Shown here piece after piece: positions 16,315-25,996 of a stretch of 56,909 nucleotides of DNA. Origin of the DNA: Actinomycetota bacterium (GTDB lineage Bacteria; Actinomycetota; Humimicrobiia; Humimicrobiales; Humimicrobiaceae); NCBI GenBank assembly GCA_023380915.1, contig JAMCSM010000001.1, positions 1 to 56,909 on the forward strand. The letters run 5' to 3'. How positions within the stretch are numbered: position 1 is the stretch's first letter; the number at the start of each line of letters is the position of its first letter. A program made the translations under genes and the position numbers. The notes beneath the pieces are model-generated. The model was not told where the DNA came from. It was given only the letters and a program-made list of their open reading frames with translations, and searched no databases.

Positions 16315-17655
16315 ATGTCAGAGAAGGAAAAAATTCCAAATATTGTTATTAATCCGCCAGGTCCAAAATCAGAAGAATGGCATAACCGGGCTTCGGCTCA
16401 CATGAAGGGATATTCAAGCCAGGTTAAACAATTTCCTGTAGTTTTTGAAAGCGGCAGGGGAAATATATTATATGATGTTGATGGTAATTCCTACATAGAT
16501 TTTTCAGCAGGGATATATTGTACCAGTACGGGGCACTGTCATCCCAAGATTGTTGAAAAAACCAGAGAATATGTTGGAAAACTAATGAATTGCCATGATT
16601 TTACAACACCAATAAAAGCCATGTTCATGGAAAAGCTTGCAGAGCATCTGCCTGGAGATTTAAGCGGAATTCAGCTTTTTAATGGCGGTTCTGAAGCAGT
16701 CGAAGCTGCAATAAGAGCAGTTAGAACAGTAAAGGACGGAAAATATGAAGTATTTTCATTCTGGGGAGACTGGCATGGCAAAACAACACAATCAATGAGC
16801 CTGTCATCACTTGGAAATTATTATTTTGGTCCAAGATTTACCGGAAGCCATCTATCTGCAACACCGAACTGCTACAGATGTCCGCTTAAGCAGCAATATC
16901 CTGAATGCAAACTTATATGCATGGATGTTCTTGAAGGAACCATAGACAAGGAAGGAACCGGAATGCAGGCAGCAGTCTGCATGGAACCTATCCAGGGTTA
17001 CAGCGGTTCTGTCGTATATAAAGATGAAATAATGCCAAGGGTAAAACAAATTTGTGAAAAAAGAGGTATGTTTTTAGTAGATGATGAGGTTCTCGCTGGT
17101 TTTGGAAGAACTGGCAAAATGTTTTGCTGTGAATATTATGATGTTGTTCCGGATATAATTGTTTTTGGTAAAGGCGTAGCCGGAGGTTTTCCAATCAGCG
17201 GTTTTGCTATTAAAAAGGAATATGACTGGGCGCTTGAAAAAATGTCTGCATCTACAACCTATGGAGGTAATCCTATGGCTTGTGCTGCAGGTTATGCAAC
17301 TCTTCAGGTTTTTGAAGAGGAAAATATTCTGGAAAATGTAAATAAAGTTGGCAAATTCATAATGGATAAGCTAAGTAAAATGAAACAGTCTCATAAAATT
17401 ATTGGAGATGTAAGGGGCAAAGGCTTGCTTCTTGCAATAGATCTTGTAAAAGACATCAGCACAAAAGAGCCATTTACTGAAGCTGGAAAGTTTGTGTATG
17501 AAAATGCATTTTCAAAAGGGGTTGCATGGATTCCGGCTGGAAATATCCTAAGGCTTGCACCTGCATTAATAATGACCGAAGAACTGGCAGATAAAGCACT
17601 GGACATAATAGATGAATCAATAACTGAAGCGGAAAAGAAATTCGGTTATTTTTAA
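16315..17655 (+). CDS. Class III PLP-dependent aminotransferase (4-aminobutyrate transaminase-like)
   Basis: 446-aa fold-type I enzyme. Visible landmarks are the YIDFSAGIYCTSTGHCHP N-terminal region, the cofactor-phosphate region NGGSEAVEAAIR, the WHGKT stretch, the DDEVLAGFGRTGK motif with the PLP-ring aspartate, and the Schiff-base lysine K286 in VFGKGVAGGFP. AAAGGAG precedes ATG 16315. An insert with four cysteines (about 182-200, CYRCPLKQQYPECKLIC) is reminiscent of a metal-binding loop. The substrate could be an omega-amino acid, a diamine or an amino sugar. It lies alone between the fold-back element and a convergent lipoprotein gene whose stop codon overlaps its own. Confidence 0.88.
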   Translation: MSEKEKIPNIVINPPGPKSEEWHNRASAHMKGYSSQVKQFPVVFESGRGNILYDVDGNSYIDFSAGIYCTSTGHCHPKIVEKTREYVGKLMNCHDFTTPIKAMFMEKLAEHLPGDLSGIQLFNGGSEAVEAAIRAVRTVKDGKYEVFSFWGDWHGKTTQSMSLSSLGNYYFGPRFTGSHLSATPNCYRCPLKQQYPECKLICMDVLEGTIDKEGTGMQAAVCMEPIQGYSGSVVYKDEIMPRVKQICEKRGMFLVDDEVLAGFGRTGKMFCCEYYDVVPDIIVFGKGVAGGFPISGFAIKKEYDWALEKMSASTTYGGNPMACAAGYATLQVFEEENILENVNKVGKFIMDKLSKMKQSHKIIGDVRGKGLLLAIDLVKDISTKEPFTEAGKFVYENAFSKGVAWIPAGNILRLAPALIMTEELADKALDIIDESITEAEKKFGYF

Positions 17656-18068
17656 TTAACCTTAAATGGAATTGTTTTTAACTGGGTGCCATTTAAAAAT
17701 ATACGGACTTCATAGTTTCCGAAAGGGAAACCCTGAGAGATTTTAATCTTGAATATTTTATTTCCGGTAAATTTGCTTTCAGGTGTGAAACTTTTGCTGT
17801 CTATTTCAAGGCCCTTGTCAAGATAAGTCCATTTTACAGTAATATTATCGGTATTCTGCATGTTTTTTACTTTTATTACCAGATAGATTTCTTTAGTGTT
17901 TTCCTTAAAGTTTTGGGTTTCTTCTGTCGGATTTCCGTTATCATCAACCTTTGCAGCAAGTATCATATTTTCTATCGCAATCGGTTCCTGCCTGAAGCAT
18001 CCCACAACAGATATAAAAACAAATATAACGGCAATTAAGACTAAAATTTGTATTATTTTTAACTTCAT
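17652..18068 (-). CDS. Small putative lipoprotein
   Basis: 138 aa with a short basic N-terminus, a hydrophobic helix and a lipobox ending in VVGC (Cys24). The mature protein would be anchored outside the membrane. The rest is a beta-rich domain of about 110 residues, like immunoglobulin-fold periplasmic proteins (VKWTYLDKG, FPFGNYEVRIFLNG). I recognise no family. The gene converges with the aminotransferase gene: the two stop codons share bases in a TTAA at 17652-17655. The start lies opposite the uracil-DNA glycosylase gene, with a 250-base shared AT-rich promoter region. Confidence 0.8.
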   Translation of the reverse strand: MKLKIIQILVLIAVIFVFISVVGCFRQEPIAIENMILAAKVDDNGNPTEETQNFKENTKEIYLVIKVKNMQNTDNITVKWTYLDKGLEIDSKSFTPESKFTGNKIFKIKISQGFPFGNYEVRIFLNGTQLKTIPFKVN

Positions 18069-18320
18069 TCAACCTTAAAAAAATATTGATTTTTTAAAAT
18101 ACGCCAAAAAAATAAAAGTAAAAACTAACAAATTAATTTTTATGCTTTGCTTTATGATATTATACTTAAAATTTCAATTATTAACATGAGATAACCATAA
18201 AATTTAAATAAATTTTTTTAAATTGTATTTTTATGATAAGGTTTTGCTTTTATAATAAAATCTAAAATATTTTTTATTTTAATTTTTTTAAAGAAACTTT
18301 TTACCGGTTAAATTAATAAC

Positions 18321-19094
18321 ATGGAAAACAATGAAAAAAGAGAAAAATTAAAGGAATTTTATTACTCAATAAGAAACTGTCAGAAATGTGAACTATCAAG
18401 AACAAGAACAAATTTTGTTTTTGGCAGCGGCAATGCAAATTCCAGAATCATGTTTGTAGGTGAAGCCCCGGGCAAGAACGAAGATCTTCAAGGCAAGCCT
18501 TTTGTCGGTCAGGCTGGGAAGCTGCTTGATGAGTTGCTAAACTTAATAGGTTTTAGCAGAAATGAAGTATTTATTGCCAATGTCCTTAAGTGCAGACCAC
18601 CGCAAAACAGAGATCCAAAACTGGAGGAAATAAATTTATGCAAAAATTATTTATTTGAACAGATTAAAATTATCCAGCCGCTTATCATATGCACTTTGGG
18701 AAAATATTCAACACAATTGCTTTTAAATACTGAGGAAGGAATTACCGGGCTTAGAGGCAGAGTATTTAAGATTGATGATGAATATGTTTTACCGATAAAT
18801 CATCCTGCGGCTGCGCTTTACACGCCTTCAAGATTTGAAATTTTAAAAATTGATTTCATAAGAGTTGCAAAAGTAATTAAAATGCTTGAAACCGGCAAGG
18901 CTGATTCTTCAATAATTATTGAAGATAATTATGGTTTTCAAAAGCCTGAAAACCCGGCATTCTCAGAAATAGATATGAATATTACAGTTCAAAATACCGG
19001 AGCCAATAAAGAGGAAATAAAAAGTATTGATAGCAAGGAAAATGTTTCAAATGAAAATAAAAGTTCTCCAGCAGAGCAGATGGGGCTTTTTTAA
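18321..19094 (+). CDS. udg: Family 4 uracil-DNA glycosylase
   Basis: DNA-repair enzyme that excises uracil. It has the Fe-S family 4 pattern: C20-x2-C23 at the N-terminus, then later cysteines in LKCRPP and IICTLG, which together bind a [4Fe-4S] cluster. Motif GEAPGKNEDLQGKPFVGQAG (catalytic region) and the HPAA motif near residue 157 are intact. The core ends near residue 195. The remaining about 60 residues are acidic/polar, probably disordered, and end in AEQMGLF, which resembles a short linear interaction motif such as a clamp-binding peptide (inference). The stop directly abuts the tsaE start. Confidence 0.93.
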   Translation: MENNEKREKLKEFYYSIRNCQKCELSRTRTNFVFGSGNANSRIMFVGEAPGKNEDLQGKPFVGQAGKLLDELLNLIGFSRNEVFIANVLKCRPPQNRDPKLEEINLCKNYLFEQIKIIQPLIICTLGKYSTQLLLNTEEGITGLRGRVFKIDDEYVLPINHPAAALYTPSRFEILKIDFIRVAKVIKMLETGKADSSIIIEDNYGFQKPENPAFSEIDMNITVQNTGANKEEIKSIDSKENVSNENKSSPAEQMGLF

Positions 19095-19646
19095 ATGAAA
19101 TTGAAATTTATAACCTCATCACCCCGGGAAACCAAAAAAATGGGCGAAAGTTTTTCTAAAATTTTGTCCGGTGGAGATGTTATCTTTTTATCCGGAGAAC
19201 TTGGCGGAGGTAAAACTACTTTTATTTCAGGGATTGCGGAAGGTCTTAAAGTAAAAGGAAATGTGTCAAGTCCAAGTTTTACATTAATTAGTATTTATGA
19301 TTTTATTAAAGACAAAATTAAATTAAAAATGATCCATTGCGATCTTTACAGGATCAGCAATTTTAATGAAATTTTTGATATTGGAATTGAGGAATATATT
19401 CATGATTTAAAGTCAACAGTCTTTATCGAATGGGGCAGCTTTCTTAAAAAAAAAATACCGGCAAAATACCTTGAAATAATATTTGAATATTTAATTAATG
19501 ATGCGATTGAGGAAGGAAATTATAGTGCTTTAAATCAGAAGAGAAAGATTACCTTTTCGGCAAAAAGCCCTTACTGGAAGCAAAAATTAAAATTATTTAA
19601 AAGTGAAAATTTGCATGAAACACAAGTTAATACCATTATCAAATAA
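19095..19646 (+). CDS. tsaE: tRNA threonylcarbamoyladenosine biosynthesis ATPase TsaE
   Basis: P-loop ATPase that works with TsaB and TsaD to make t6A37 on ANN-decoding tRNAs. The Walker A motif GELGGGKTT is near residues 36-44, followed by SSPSFTLI, HCDLYR and the FIEWG motif, all TsaE landmarks. The length (183 aa) is slightly above usual because of a basic C-terminal tail. Its ATG follows the udg stop immediately, so the two are an operon. tsaB follows after about 70 bases. Confidence 0.92.
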   Translation: MKLKFITSSPRETKKMGESFSKILSGGDVIFLSGELGGGKTTFISGIAEGLKVKGNVSSPSFTLISIYDFIKDKIKLKMIHCDLYRISNFNEIFDIGIEEYIHDLKSTVFIEWGSFLKKKIPAKYLEIIFEYLINDAIEEGNYSALNQKRKITFSAKSPYWKQKLKLFKSENLHETQVNTIIK

Positions 19647-19717
19647 AAAATTCATCTTGTTATTAACAAGTTATAAAAATATAGTTTAAAGTCATATTAA
19701 GGCAAAATTTATTATTT

Positions 19718-20536
19718 ATGAAAACCATCTTAGCTGTTGACAGTACTACAGAAATTTTAAAAATCAGTATAAGCGATAATGATAAAATATTGTCAGAACA
19801 AAAAGACAATAAGAATCGTAAGCATGTGGTTAATATTATTAATAATATTGATACTGTTTTTAAAAATGCAGGCAAATCCATTAAAGATGTTGATTTGTTT
19901 GCCATTAATTTAGGTCCTGGTGATTTTACCGGCGGGAGAATAGGAATTAGTGTTGTAAAGATATTTTCCATGCTTTCCGGAAAGCCGGTATATGGATTTA
20001 ATTCTCTTGATGTTTTTTCAACCGGATGTTTTCTAAAAAATATAAAGAGCATTGCAAAAAAGAAAATTGGCTATGATAAAGTATATATTATACCCCTGAT
20101 GGATGTTAGAAATAATGAAATTTATTTTAGTATATATGAAGTTAAAAATAAAAAAGGCTATAATGATTTAATCTTTAATTTAGATTTTGAAGATCAGAAA
20201 TATTATTTATATAAAAAAACCGGAAACTTTTTATTAAATTCAGATGATTTCAATAAAAAATTTCCTCAAGTTATTGAACAATTGGATTACAAATTAAAAT
20301 CACAAATATTCTTAACAGCAAATGCCATCAGGTCATATAAATCTTTACTTACGGAATTAAAAGACAATATTTTGGCAGAACATGGCTTAATAAGGATTGA
20401 AATTGATGAAAAAAATATTTATCCGGATTCAAGATATTTAAATTATTTATCAAATTACAGCTTTGATAATAATTTAAAACCGGTGCCTGTAACTCCTGTT
20501 TATGTCAGGGATTTTATCACTTTAGGTAAAAAATAG
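19718..20536 (+). CDS. tsaB: t6A biosynthesis protein TsaB (YeaZ)
   Basis: Partner of TsaD in tRNA t6A formation, with an ASKHA-type fold. Motifs include ILAVDSTTE at the N-terminus and the LGPGDFTGGRIGIS signature (about 67-80). At 272 aa it is longer than the common 220-230, with extra charged sequence in the C-terminal half. It lies behind tsaE on the same strand. The usual rimI is missing here, and tsaD sits about 6 kb away behind a signalling operon and a TA pair. It ends 19 bases from a convergent receiver gene. Confidence 0.9.
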   Translation: MKTILAVDSTTEILKISISDNDKILSEQKDNKNRKHVVNIINNIDTVFKNAGKSIKDVDLFAINLGPGDFTGGRIGISVVKIFSMLSGKPVYGFNSLDVFSTGCFLKNIKSIAKKKIGYDKVYIIPLMDVRNNEIYFSIYEVKNKKGYNDLIFNLDFEDQKYYLYKKTGNFLLNSDDFNKKFPQVIEQLDYKLKSQIFLTANAIRSYKSLLTELKDNILAEHGLIRIEIDEKNIYPDSRYLNYLSNYSFDNNLKPVPVTPVYVRDFITLGKK

Positions 20537-20555
20537 TTATAAGCTCTTTTGAGAT

Positions 20556-21029
20556 TCAGGGTGCAGTAACTTTTCTTATTATTTTTGCAATACAGCCAGG
20601 GGGTGGCTCATTTACAACTGCCCAGAAACCGCCAATCAGTTTTACAGCTTCCATGAACTCTTTAAAATCAACCGGTTTTACAACATAAGCATTTACACCT
20701 TGCCTGTAGCAATATTCCAGATCATTATTTTCTCTTGATGATGTGAGGACAATTACTGGGATAGTCTTTAACTTTTCATCCTTTTTAATTATTTCCAGTA
20801 CTTCTAAACCACTTATTTTTGGCAGTTTAAGATCCAGTAAAATAAAAAGGGGATTTCCATTTGGTCTGTCCTTATATATTCCCTCATAATAAAGATAGTC
20901 CAATGCTTCTTTTCCGTCATTTACAACAGCAACCTCATTTGCGAAACTGTTTTCTGCAAAAGCGTTTAATGTTAGTTCAATATCCATTTTATCATCTTCT
21001 ACAAGTAAAATACGTTTCAGTTCATTCAT
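20556..21029 (-). CDS. Stand-alone response regulator receiver (Rcp1-like)
   Basis: 157-aa single-domain receiver. The acidic pocket is E11-D12-D13, the phospho-acceptor is D66 in LLDLKLPK, the conserved Thr/Ser is in VLTSS, and the lysine is in VVKPVD. The long loop with GIYKDRPNGNP is typical of the Rcp1 family that partners phytochrome-like histidine kinases. It is the last gene of a four-gene minus-strand operon and lies directly behind the matching kinase. There is no output domain, so it acts by protein contact or as a phosphate shuttle to the HD-GYP receiver protein. Confidence 0.92.
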   Translation of the reverse strand: MNELKRILLVEDDKMDIELTLNAFAENSFANEVAVVNDGKEALDYLYYEGIYKDRPNGNPLFILLDLKLPKISGLEVLEIIKKDEKLKTIPVIVLTSSRENNDLEYCYRQGVNAYVVKPVDFKEFMEAVKLIGGFWAVVNEPPPGCIAKIIRKVTAP

Positions 21030-21100
21030 ATTTTAAGTCTCCCTATTAAATAATTATAAAGTCTAATATTTCTTATCTATATTTACTTATATTTATATCA

Positions 21101-22609
21101 CTAATTTTTAGGCAGTGAAAAATAAAATGTAGCACCTCTGTTAACTTCACCTTCTGCCCATGTTTTGCCTCTATGGCGGTTGATAATACGACGGACACTT
21201 GCCAGCCCTATACCTGTGCCTTCAAATTCATCCTGTCTGTGTAGTCTCTGGAATACATTAAAAAGTTTATTTGCATATTCCATTTCAAATCCAATACCAT
21301 TATCTTTTATAAAAAATATATATTCACTATTATTATCGTTATAGCCAATCTCTATTACCGGTTGTTTACAATTGCGCGTAAATTTAACAGCGTTAGAAAT
21401 GAGGTTTGTAAATACCAGTCTGATCATTGATTGGTCTACATGTAATTTTGGTAAATCAGCAATTTTCCAGTAAATTTTTCTGTTATTTGTTTCTTCAGCA
21501 AATTCTTTTAACACGTCTTTTACAAGTTGATAAACATCTATTTCAGACTTTTTCATTTCATAACGTCCTACACGTGAAAATTCTAAAAGATCATCTATGA
21601 GACTGCCCATTAGTTTAGCTGAATTATGAATGTTGTTTAGATACCTTACGCTTGTTTCATCAAGAAACGGTGTATTTTTTTGAAGTAATTCCACAAATCC
21701 GGATATATGTCGTAATGGTGCCCGCAAATCATGAGAAACAGAGTAGCTGAAGGCTTCGAGTTCTTTGTTTGCAATTGAGAGCTCATTGTTGACTATCAAG
21801 ACTTCTTTTTCAGCTCGTTTACGTTCAGCAACTTCTTTATTTAACTCATCCCGTGAAGTAGTGGTTTCTTTTAAGTTTTTTGTCATTTTATTAAATGCAG
21901 CAGCTAATTGACTGAGCTCATCTTTAGTTTTGACATCAACTTTATGTTCGAGATTTCCTTTACCAATTATTTCGGTGCTTCTTGTTAATTCATTTAATGG
22001 TTTTAATATGCTTCTTGCAACAACAGACGATGTAGTTGCAACAGTTACAGCAAGAACCAGCATTAAAATTAGAGTTGTGTTTGAGGCAATTTTTTGGGTC
22101 TCCAATACTTCAGATTGAACTTGTTCGGTAAGCTTTGAGACTTCTGTAGCAATCGAGTATGACCTTATTAATAGTTGAGATACCAACCCTTCCTCTAAAT
22201 GAAGAACAGAATCGATTTCTTTTTGAGACGCACCTTCCTGGATAAGTTTTTGAGTATTTTGATAATTGGCAACCACTTGTGAAAATAAATTAGAGAGAGA
22301 AGCATACTCTGAATGTATCAATTTCATTGCCTCTTCTTTTTCTGTATCTTCCAGAAGTTCTGCCATGGAATTATATCTTAAATTCCATTGTTCCTCCATT
22401 CGTTTTTCACGGTGTAACAAATAATCATATGTTATCAGGTTTAACTCTGTAATAGCCGCACGTACATTATCTAATAGTTCATTCCTTTTGCTTCCCTCAA
22501 TTATTCTTTTTGATGTAACCAAAGCCAAAGAGGAGACGATTATTATTAAGATAATTGATATTCCGGCACTGATATATAATTTGTTTTTAATGTTTATTTT
22601 AACATTCAT
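21101..22609 (-). CDS. Membrane sensor histidine kinase (HAMP-HisKA-HATPase)
   Basis: 502 aa. A transmembrane helix near residues 10-30 and a second near 175-200 flank a roughly 140-residue helical extracytoplasmic sensor. HAMP follows (about 200-255), then a coiled-coil. HisKA carries phospho-His H293 in SVSHDLRAPLRH. The ATPase domain has an N box (LISNAVKF), DNGIGF and GTGIGLA boxes. There is no PAS domain. The start is one base after the stop of the substrate-binding-protein gene, indicating coupling. The binding protein probably provides the ligand and this kinase reads it. The kinase type is the one usually paired with Rcp1-like receivers, as here. Confidence 0.92.
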   Translation of the reverse strand: MNVKINIKNKLYISAGISIILIIIVSSLALVTSKRIIEGSKRNELLDNVRAAITELNLITYDYLLHREKRMEEQWNLRYNSMAELLEDTEKEEAMKLIHSEYASLSNLFSQVVANYQNTQKLIQEGASQKEIDSVLHLEEGLVSQLLIRSYSIATEVSKLTEQVQSEVLETQKIASNTTLILMLVLAVTVATTSSVVARSILKPLNELTRSTEIIGKGNLEHKVDVKTKDELSQLAAAFNKMTKNLKETTTSRDELNKEVAERKRAEKEVLIVNNELSIANKELEAFSYSVSHDLRAPLRHISGFVELLQKNTPFLDETSVRYLNNIHNSAKLMGSLIDDLLEFSRVGRYEMKKSEIDVYQLVKDVLKEFAEETNNRKIYWKIADLPKLHVDQSMIRLVFTNLISNAVKFTRNCKQPVIEIGYNDNNSEYIFFIKDNGIGFEMEYANKLFNVFQRLHRQDEFEGTGIGLASVRRIINRHRGKTWAEGEVNRGATFYFSLPKN

Positions 22610-22610
22610 A

Positions 22611-23654
22611 TTAATGTATTATTCCGACAGCTTCTGGTTTCATCTTCTCTAAAACATCAATATAGATATAATCCAGGTAATTTGGAACTTCTGTTTTATT
22701 AGTTAACTTGTTTTTTATAGCCCATCGTGCTTCATCTTCTAAAGTTACGATTAGAGATTGGTTCAAAGAAACTTCAAATGTAAAGGTGGGCCAATCTGTA
22801 ATTACTTCTTTCTCTCTTCCAGCTCCCAACATTTCCGCTGTAATTTTTATTGCCTGGTCTTTGTCTTTATCAGCTAATTCTTCAGCTTTTATAACTGCTT
22901 TAATGACTTTCTCAATAAGTTCAGGTTTTTTATAAACAAAATCTTTTTTTCCAATAATGTTGAAAGTTTGCCTATATATACCTGGTCCAAAAAACTCTTG
23001 GGCATTTTCACCCAATGCGTCCTTTGCTTCCTGAATGTATGGATTTCTTAAACAGAAGGCATCAATTTCACCATTTATAAGAGCATTTGGTAAATCTACA
23101 GCTTCCATGTAAGAGATGTAAACTTCTGAATCTGGTATTTGGTTATGTAATAGAAACATACACAAAAAAAAATGGGCTGCAGAATTCTTCTGTGTAGCTA
23201 TTTTCTTACCTCTTAAATCTTCAGGCTTTGTGATTCCTTTGTCCTTTCTTGCAATTATCCATAATGCATTATCACTATTAGCAATAGTGCACAGAATAAG
23301 AAAATCACTTCTCTCAAAACAACTGGACATGATGGGGATATCAGCAGTCGCACATAGATCGACTTCATTATTTATAAGTCCCATGAGAGCCAATTTTCCA
23401 CTTGGATATTTCTTTAGTTCAATGTCAAGACCTTCTTCTTCAAAAAAACCTTTCCCCTTTGCGATCCAAACTAATGTTGGAGAAATGTTATCCTGCATTC
23501 CTATGCTGAGTTTATCAGTCGAAGCGGTATATTTTTCTGTCTGCATTGAAAGGCAACCAACTGAAATCCCAATAATTAAAATACCAATTACACTAATGAT
23601 TCCAATAATGATTAATATTCTTTTAGCGTGAATTAATCCCAATTTAAATACCAT
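22611..23654 (-). CDS. NMT1/SsuA-type substrate-binding lipoprotein used in signalling
   Basis: 347-aa solute-binding protein of the NMT1/THI5-like (taurine, sulfonate, nitrate) fold, recognisable by the ISPTLVWIAKGKGFFEEEGLDIEL start of the mature domain and the LRGKKIATQ segment. A long hydrophobic N-terminal helix ends in SVGC (Cys34), so it is either a lipoprotein or a membrane-anchored domain. No permease or ATPase gene lies nearby. It sits between an HD-GYP protein and a histidine kinase with 9- and 1-base gaps. A sensory role is therefore more likely than transport (inference). Similar NMT1-like domains are fused to kinases in other bacteria. Confidence 0.87.
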   Translation of the reverse strand: MVFKLGLIHAKRILIIIGIISVIGILIIGISVGCLSMQTEKYTASTDKLSIGMQDNISPTLVWIAKGKGFFEEEGLDIELKKYPSGKLALMGLINNEVDLCATADIPIMSSCFERSDFLILCTIANSDNALWIIARKDKGITKPEDLRGKKIATQKNSAAHFFLCMFLLHNQIPDSEVYISYMEAVDLPNALINGEIDAFCLRNPYIQEAKDALGENAQEFFGPGIYRQTFNIIGKKDFVYKKPELIEKVIKAVIKAEELADKDKDQAIKITAEMLGAGREKEVITDWPTFTFEVSLNQSLIVTLEDEARWAIKNKLTNKTEVPNYLDYIYIDVLEKMKPEAVGIIH

Positions 23655-23663
23655 AATTATTAG

Positions 23664-25532
23664 CTACAATTTTTTTATAAAATTATTATTTAATTTTAAA
23701 AAAATCTCTGCTACTTTAGGGTCAAAGTGTTTTCCAGATTCCTGTTGTATATACTCTTTTACTTTATTTTCAGGCCAAGCCTCCCTGTAAGGTCTGTCAT
23801 GCAGCAGTGCATCACAAACATCCACTACTGCAAATATACGTGCTTCCAGTGGTATCTGATCTTTTTTTAATCTTCTTGGATATCCTGTTCCATCCCATTT
23901 TTCATGATGACAATAAGGAATATTTAATGCATTTCTTAAAAATGAAATAGGGGAAATAAGTTCATATGCTATCACCGGGTGGCTTTGCATTATTTTAAAC
24001 TCTTCATCTGTTAAGGGACCAGGTTTGTGCAAAATGCTGTCAGGAATACCAAGCTTTCCGATGTCATGAAGCAAAGCGCCTCTTCTTATATGTGCCATTT
24101 CAGAGTTGGTTATTCCCATTTCTTTTGCTACCTTTAATGTAATATTAGTTACCCGTAATGTATGACCCTCGGTCACTTTGTCACGAATATCCAAAGCTTT
24201 TGACCAGCCTTCAAGTGTTAAATCATAAGCTAAAATAAGTTCAACATTTGATTTTTGAAGGTCATTAAAAAGGTTTGCATTTTCTACAGCAATAGCTGCC
24301 TGGGTAGCAAGTGCTTCCATAAAATCAAGCCATTCCTGGTCAGCAACAAGTGGTGTTCGATTAAAAATTTCAAGCACACCCATTACATGTCCCTTTGCAA
24401 TTAATGGTGCAGCAATATAACTCATAAAACCTTCGCTCTCAAGAAGAGGTGCTAATTTAAACCCATTCATATTTGCTGTTAAATCAGAAATATTTACGAT
24501 TCGGCGTTCCTGTGCTGCAAGACCTGCATATCCTTGTCCGATATGAAGAGTTGTATACCTTAGAGCATCTGTATAAAAACCCCTGCTTGCAGCATGTTCA
24601 AGTATCTGAGTATGAGGATTTAATAGCAGCACATTTACTGCATCAATCTTTAACTGTTCAGCAACATTGTCAAGAAATACATTAAGTGTGACACGTATAT
24701 CAAGGCTTGAAGTTATAGCAAGATCTATATTGCGGAGTGCATTAAGACGTTTATTCTGTTCCTGAATTTTTAATTCATTTTTCTTTCTTTCAGTAATATC
24801 GTCCACCATTCCAGAAATAATATTGTTTTCAAGTGATGCACTGATAAGTAAATTTTTATTATTTCCCTTATTTGTAATAGCCTCAATTTCATAATTATTA
24901 ATCTTCCCCAATTTATTTAATTTTTCAATCAGATAGTTTCTGTCAGCAGGTTTTTTCCATAAGCTTGCAGCATTAACTGATGCCATTTCTCTGGTGGATT
25001 TGAATTCTAAAATTTTGGATAGTGCTTCGTTTGCAAATAATATATCTCCCTTGACAGTTGTTTGATAGACACCAACAAGCGCATTATCAACAAGATTTCT
25101 ATATTTCTCTCCAGATTTCTTAAGTGCTTCTTCTGCATTTTTACGTTTTGATATGTGTATTGCTTCCTGTAGCGCACGGTTAATTGAAGGTACCAGTCGG
25201 GCAAGTTTATCTTTGAGAACAAAATCAGTTATGCCTGATTTTAAAACTTCAATTGTGCGTTCTTCACCAATGGTTCCAGTGACAATTATAAAAGGAGTAT
25301 CTGCGGTAAGTTTTTTTGATATTTTTGATGCTGAAATACCATCAAATTGAGGCAATTTATAATCTGCAAGAATTACATCAAATTTACTTTTTTTAAGAGC
25401 ATTTATAAAATCATTTTTTGTATCAACCAGAGTTATGCTGCAATCAGGAATTTCAGTTAAAATAACTGATTTTATTAACTCAAAATCATTTATATCATCT
25501 TCAAGGGAAAGAATTTTTAAATTTTTTTTCAT
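23664..25532 (-). CDS. Receiver-PAS-GAF-HD-GYP protein, probable cyclic-di-GMP phosphodiesterase
   Basis: 622 aa, first gene of the minus-strand signalling operon. It has a receiver domain (acidic residues 11-13, phospho-acceptor D57 in LADYKLPQ), a PAS domain (about 140-250), a GAF domain (about 270-420) and a C-terminal HD-GYP domain with H489-D490 in LLHDIGKLG and an intact GYP at 550-552 (GTGYPRRL). HD-GYP enzymes hydrolyse c-di-GMP to pGpG or GMP. The HHEKWDG stretch is complete, so catalysis is expected. It is probably phosphorylated by the downstream kinase, linking an external ligand to c-di-GMP level. Confidence 0.92.
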   Translation of the reverse strand: MKKNLKILSLEDDINDFELIKSVILTEIPDCSITLVDTKNDFINALKKSKFDVILADYKLPQFDGISASKISKKLTADTPFIIVTGTIGEERTIEVLKSGITDFVLKDKLARLVPSINRALQEAIHISKRKNAEEALKKSGEKYRNLVDNALVGVYQTTVKGDILFANEALSKILEFKSTREMASVNAASLWKKPADRNYLIEKLNKLGKINNYEIEAITNKGNNKNLLISASLENNIISGMVDDITERKKNELKIQEQNKRLNALRNIDLAITSSLDIRVTLNVFLDNVAEQLKIDAVNVLLLNPHTQILEHAASRGFYTDALRYTTLHIGQGYAGLAAQERRIVNISDLTANMNGFKLAPLLESEGFMSYIAAPLIAKGHVMGVLEIFNRTPLVADQEWLDFMEALATQAAIAVENANLFNDLQKSNVELILAYDLTLEGWSKALDIRDKVTEGHTLRVTNITLKVAKEMGITNSEMAHIRRGALLHDIGKLGIPDSILHKPGPLTDEEFKIMQSHPVIAYELISPISFLRNALNIPYCHHEKWDGTGYPRRLKKDQIPLEARIFAVVDVCDALLHDRPYREAWPENKVKEYIQQESGKHFDPKVAEIFLKLNNNFIKKL

Positions 25533-25996
25533 TTATTTTTAACAATATTTTATATTACAAATTATTGGAATTTTTATAGTATATGTCTTAATTACATATT
25601 CTTTTATTTTATTATTATCTTTTTAATTTTAATTTTACGATATAATTTTAAAATAATATATTAAGATATATTTTATATAATTATTAAATATTTTTCAATA
25701 AAAGAAGTTTTTACAAGCGCGAGTTTCTATCTGTAAATATTGGTTAAAAAACTTTAGTGCTTATGATAGTTTATGGTAAGCTTCTCCTTTATATACCGGG
25801 AAATCAGAATTATAAATAGGGCAAGCTTGTCCGGTAATGCCTGATTAAGTTAAAAACCTTTAAATACGGCTGTAAAGTGAGGTTATATGGAGTTTGAAGA
25901 TTATGGTTATTGGATCAGTGCAGGGTTCGGGAGTAAGGTTACACTGCGGATAATCGGTGCAGATTTTCATGCTGCTGCTTATAATACGGCGAAGGC
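25533..25996. other. Intergenic region, no recognisable gene
   Basis: The first 150 bases are very AT-rich and probably hold the promoter of the minus-strand signalling operon. From about 25700 the base composition is more balanced and short open frames occur on both strands, none of which I recognise. A near-palindrome GGGCAAGCTTGTCC lies at about 25819-25832, inside TACCGG/CCGGTA arms. This may be decayed coding sequence or a remnant of a mobile element. Confidence 0.4.
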
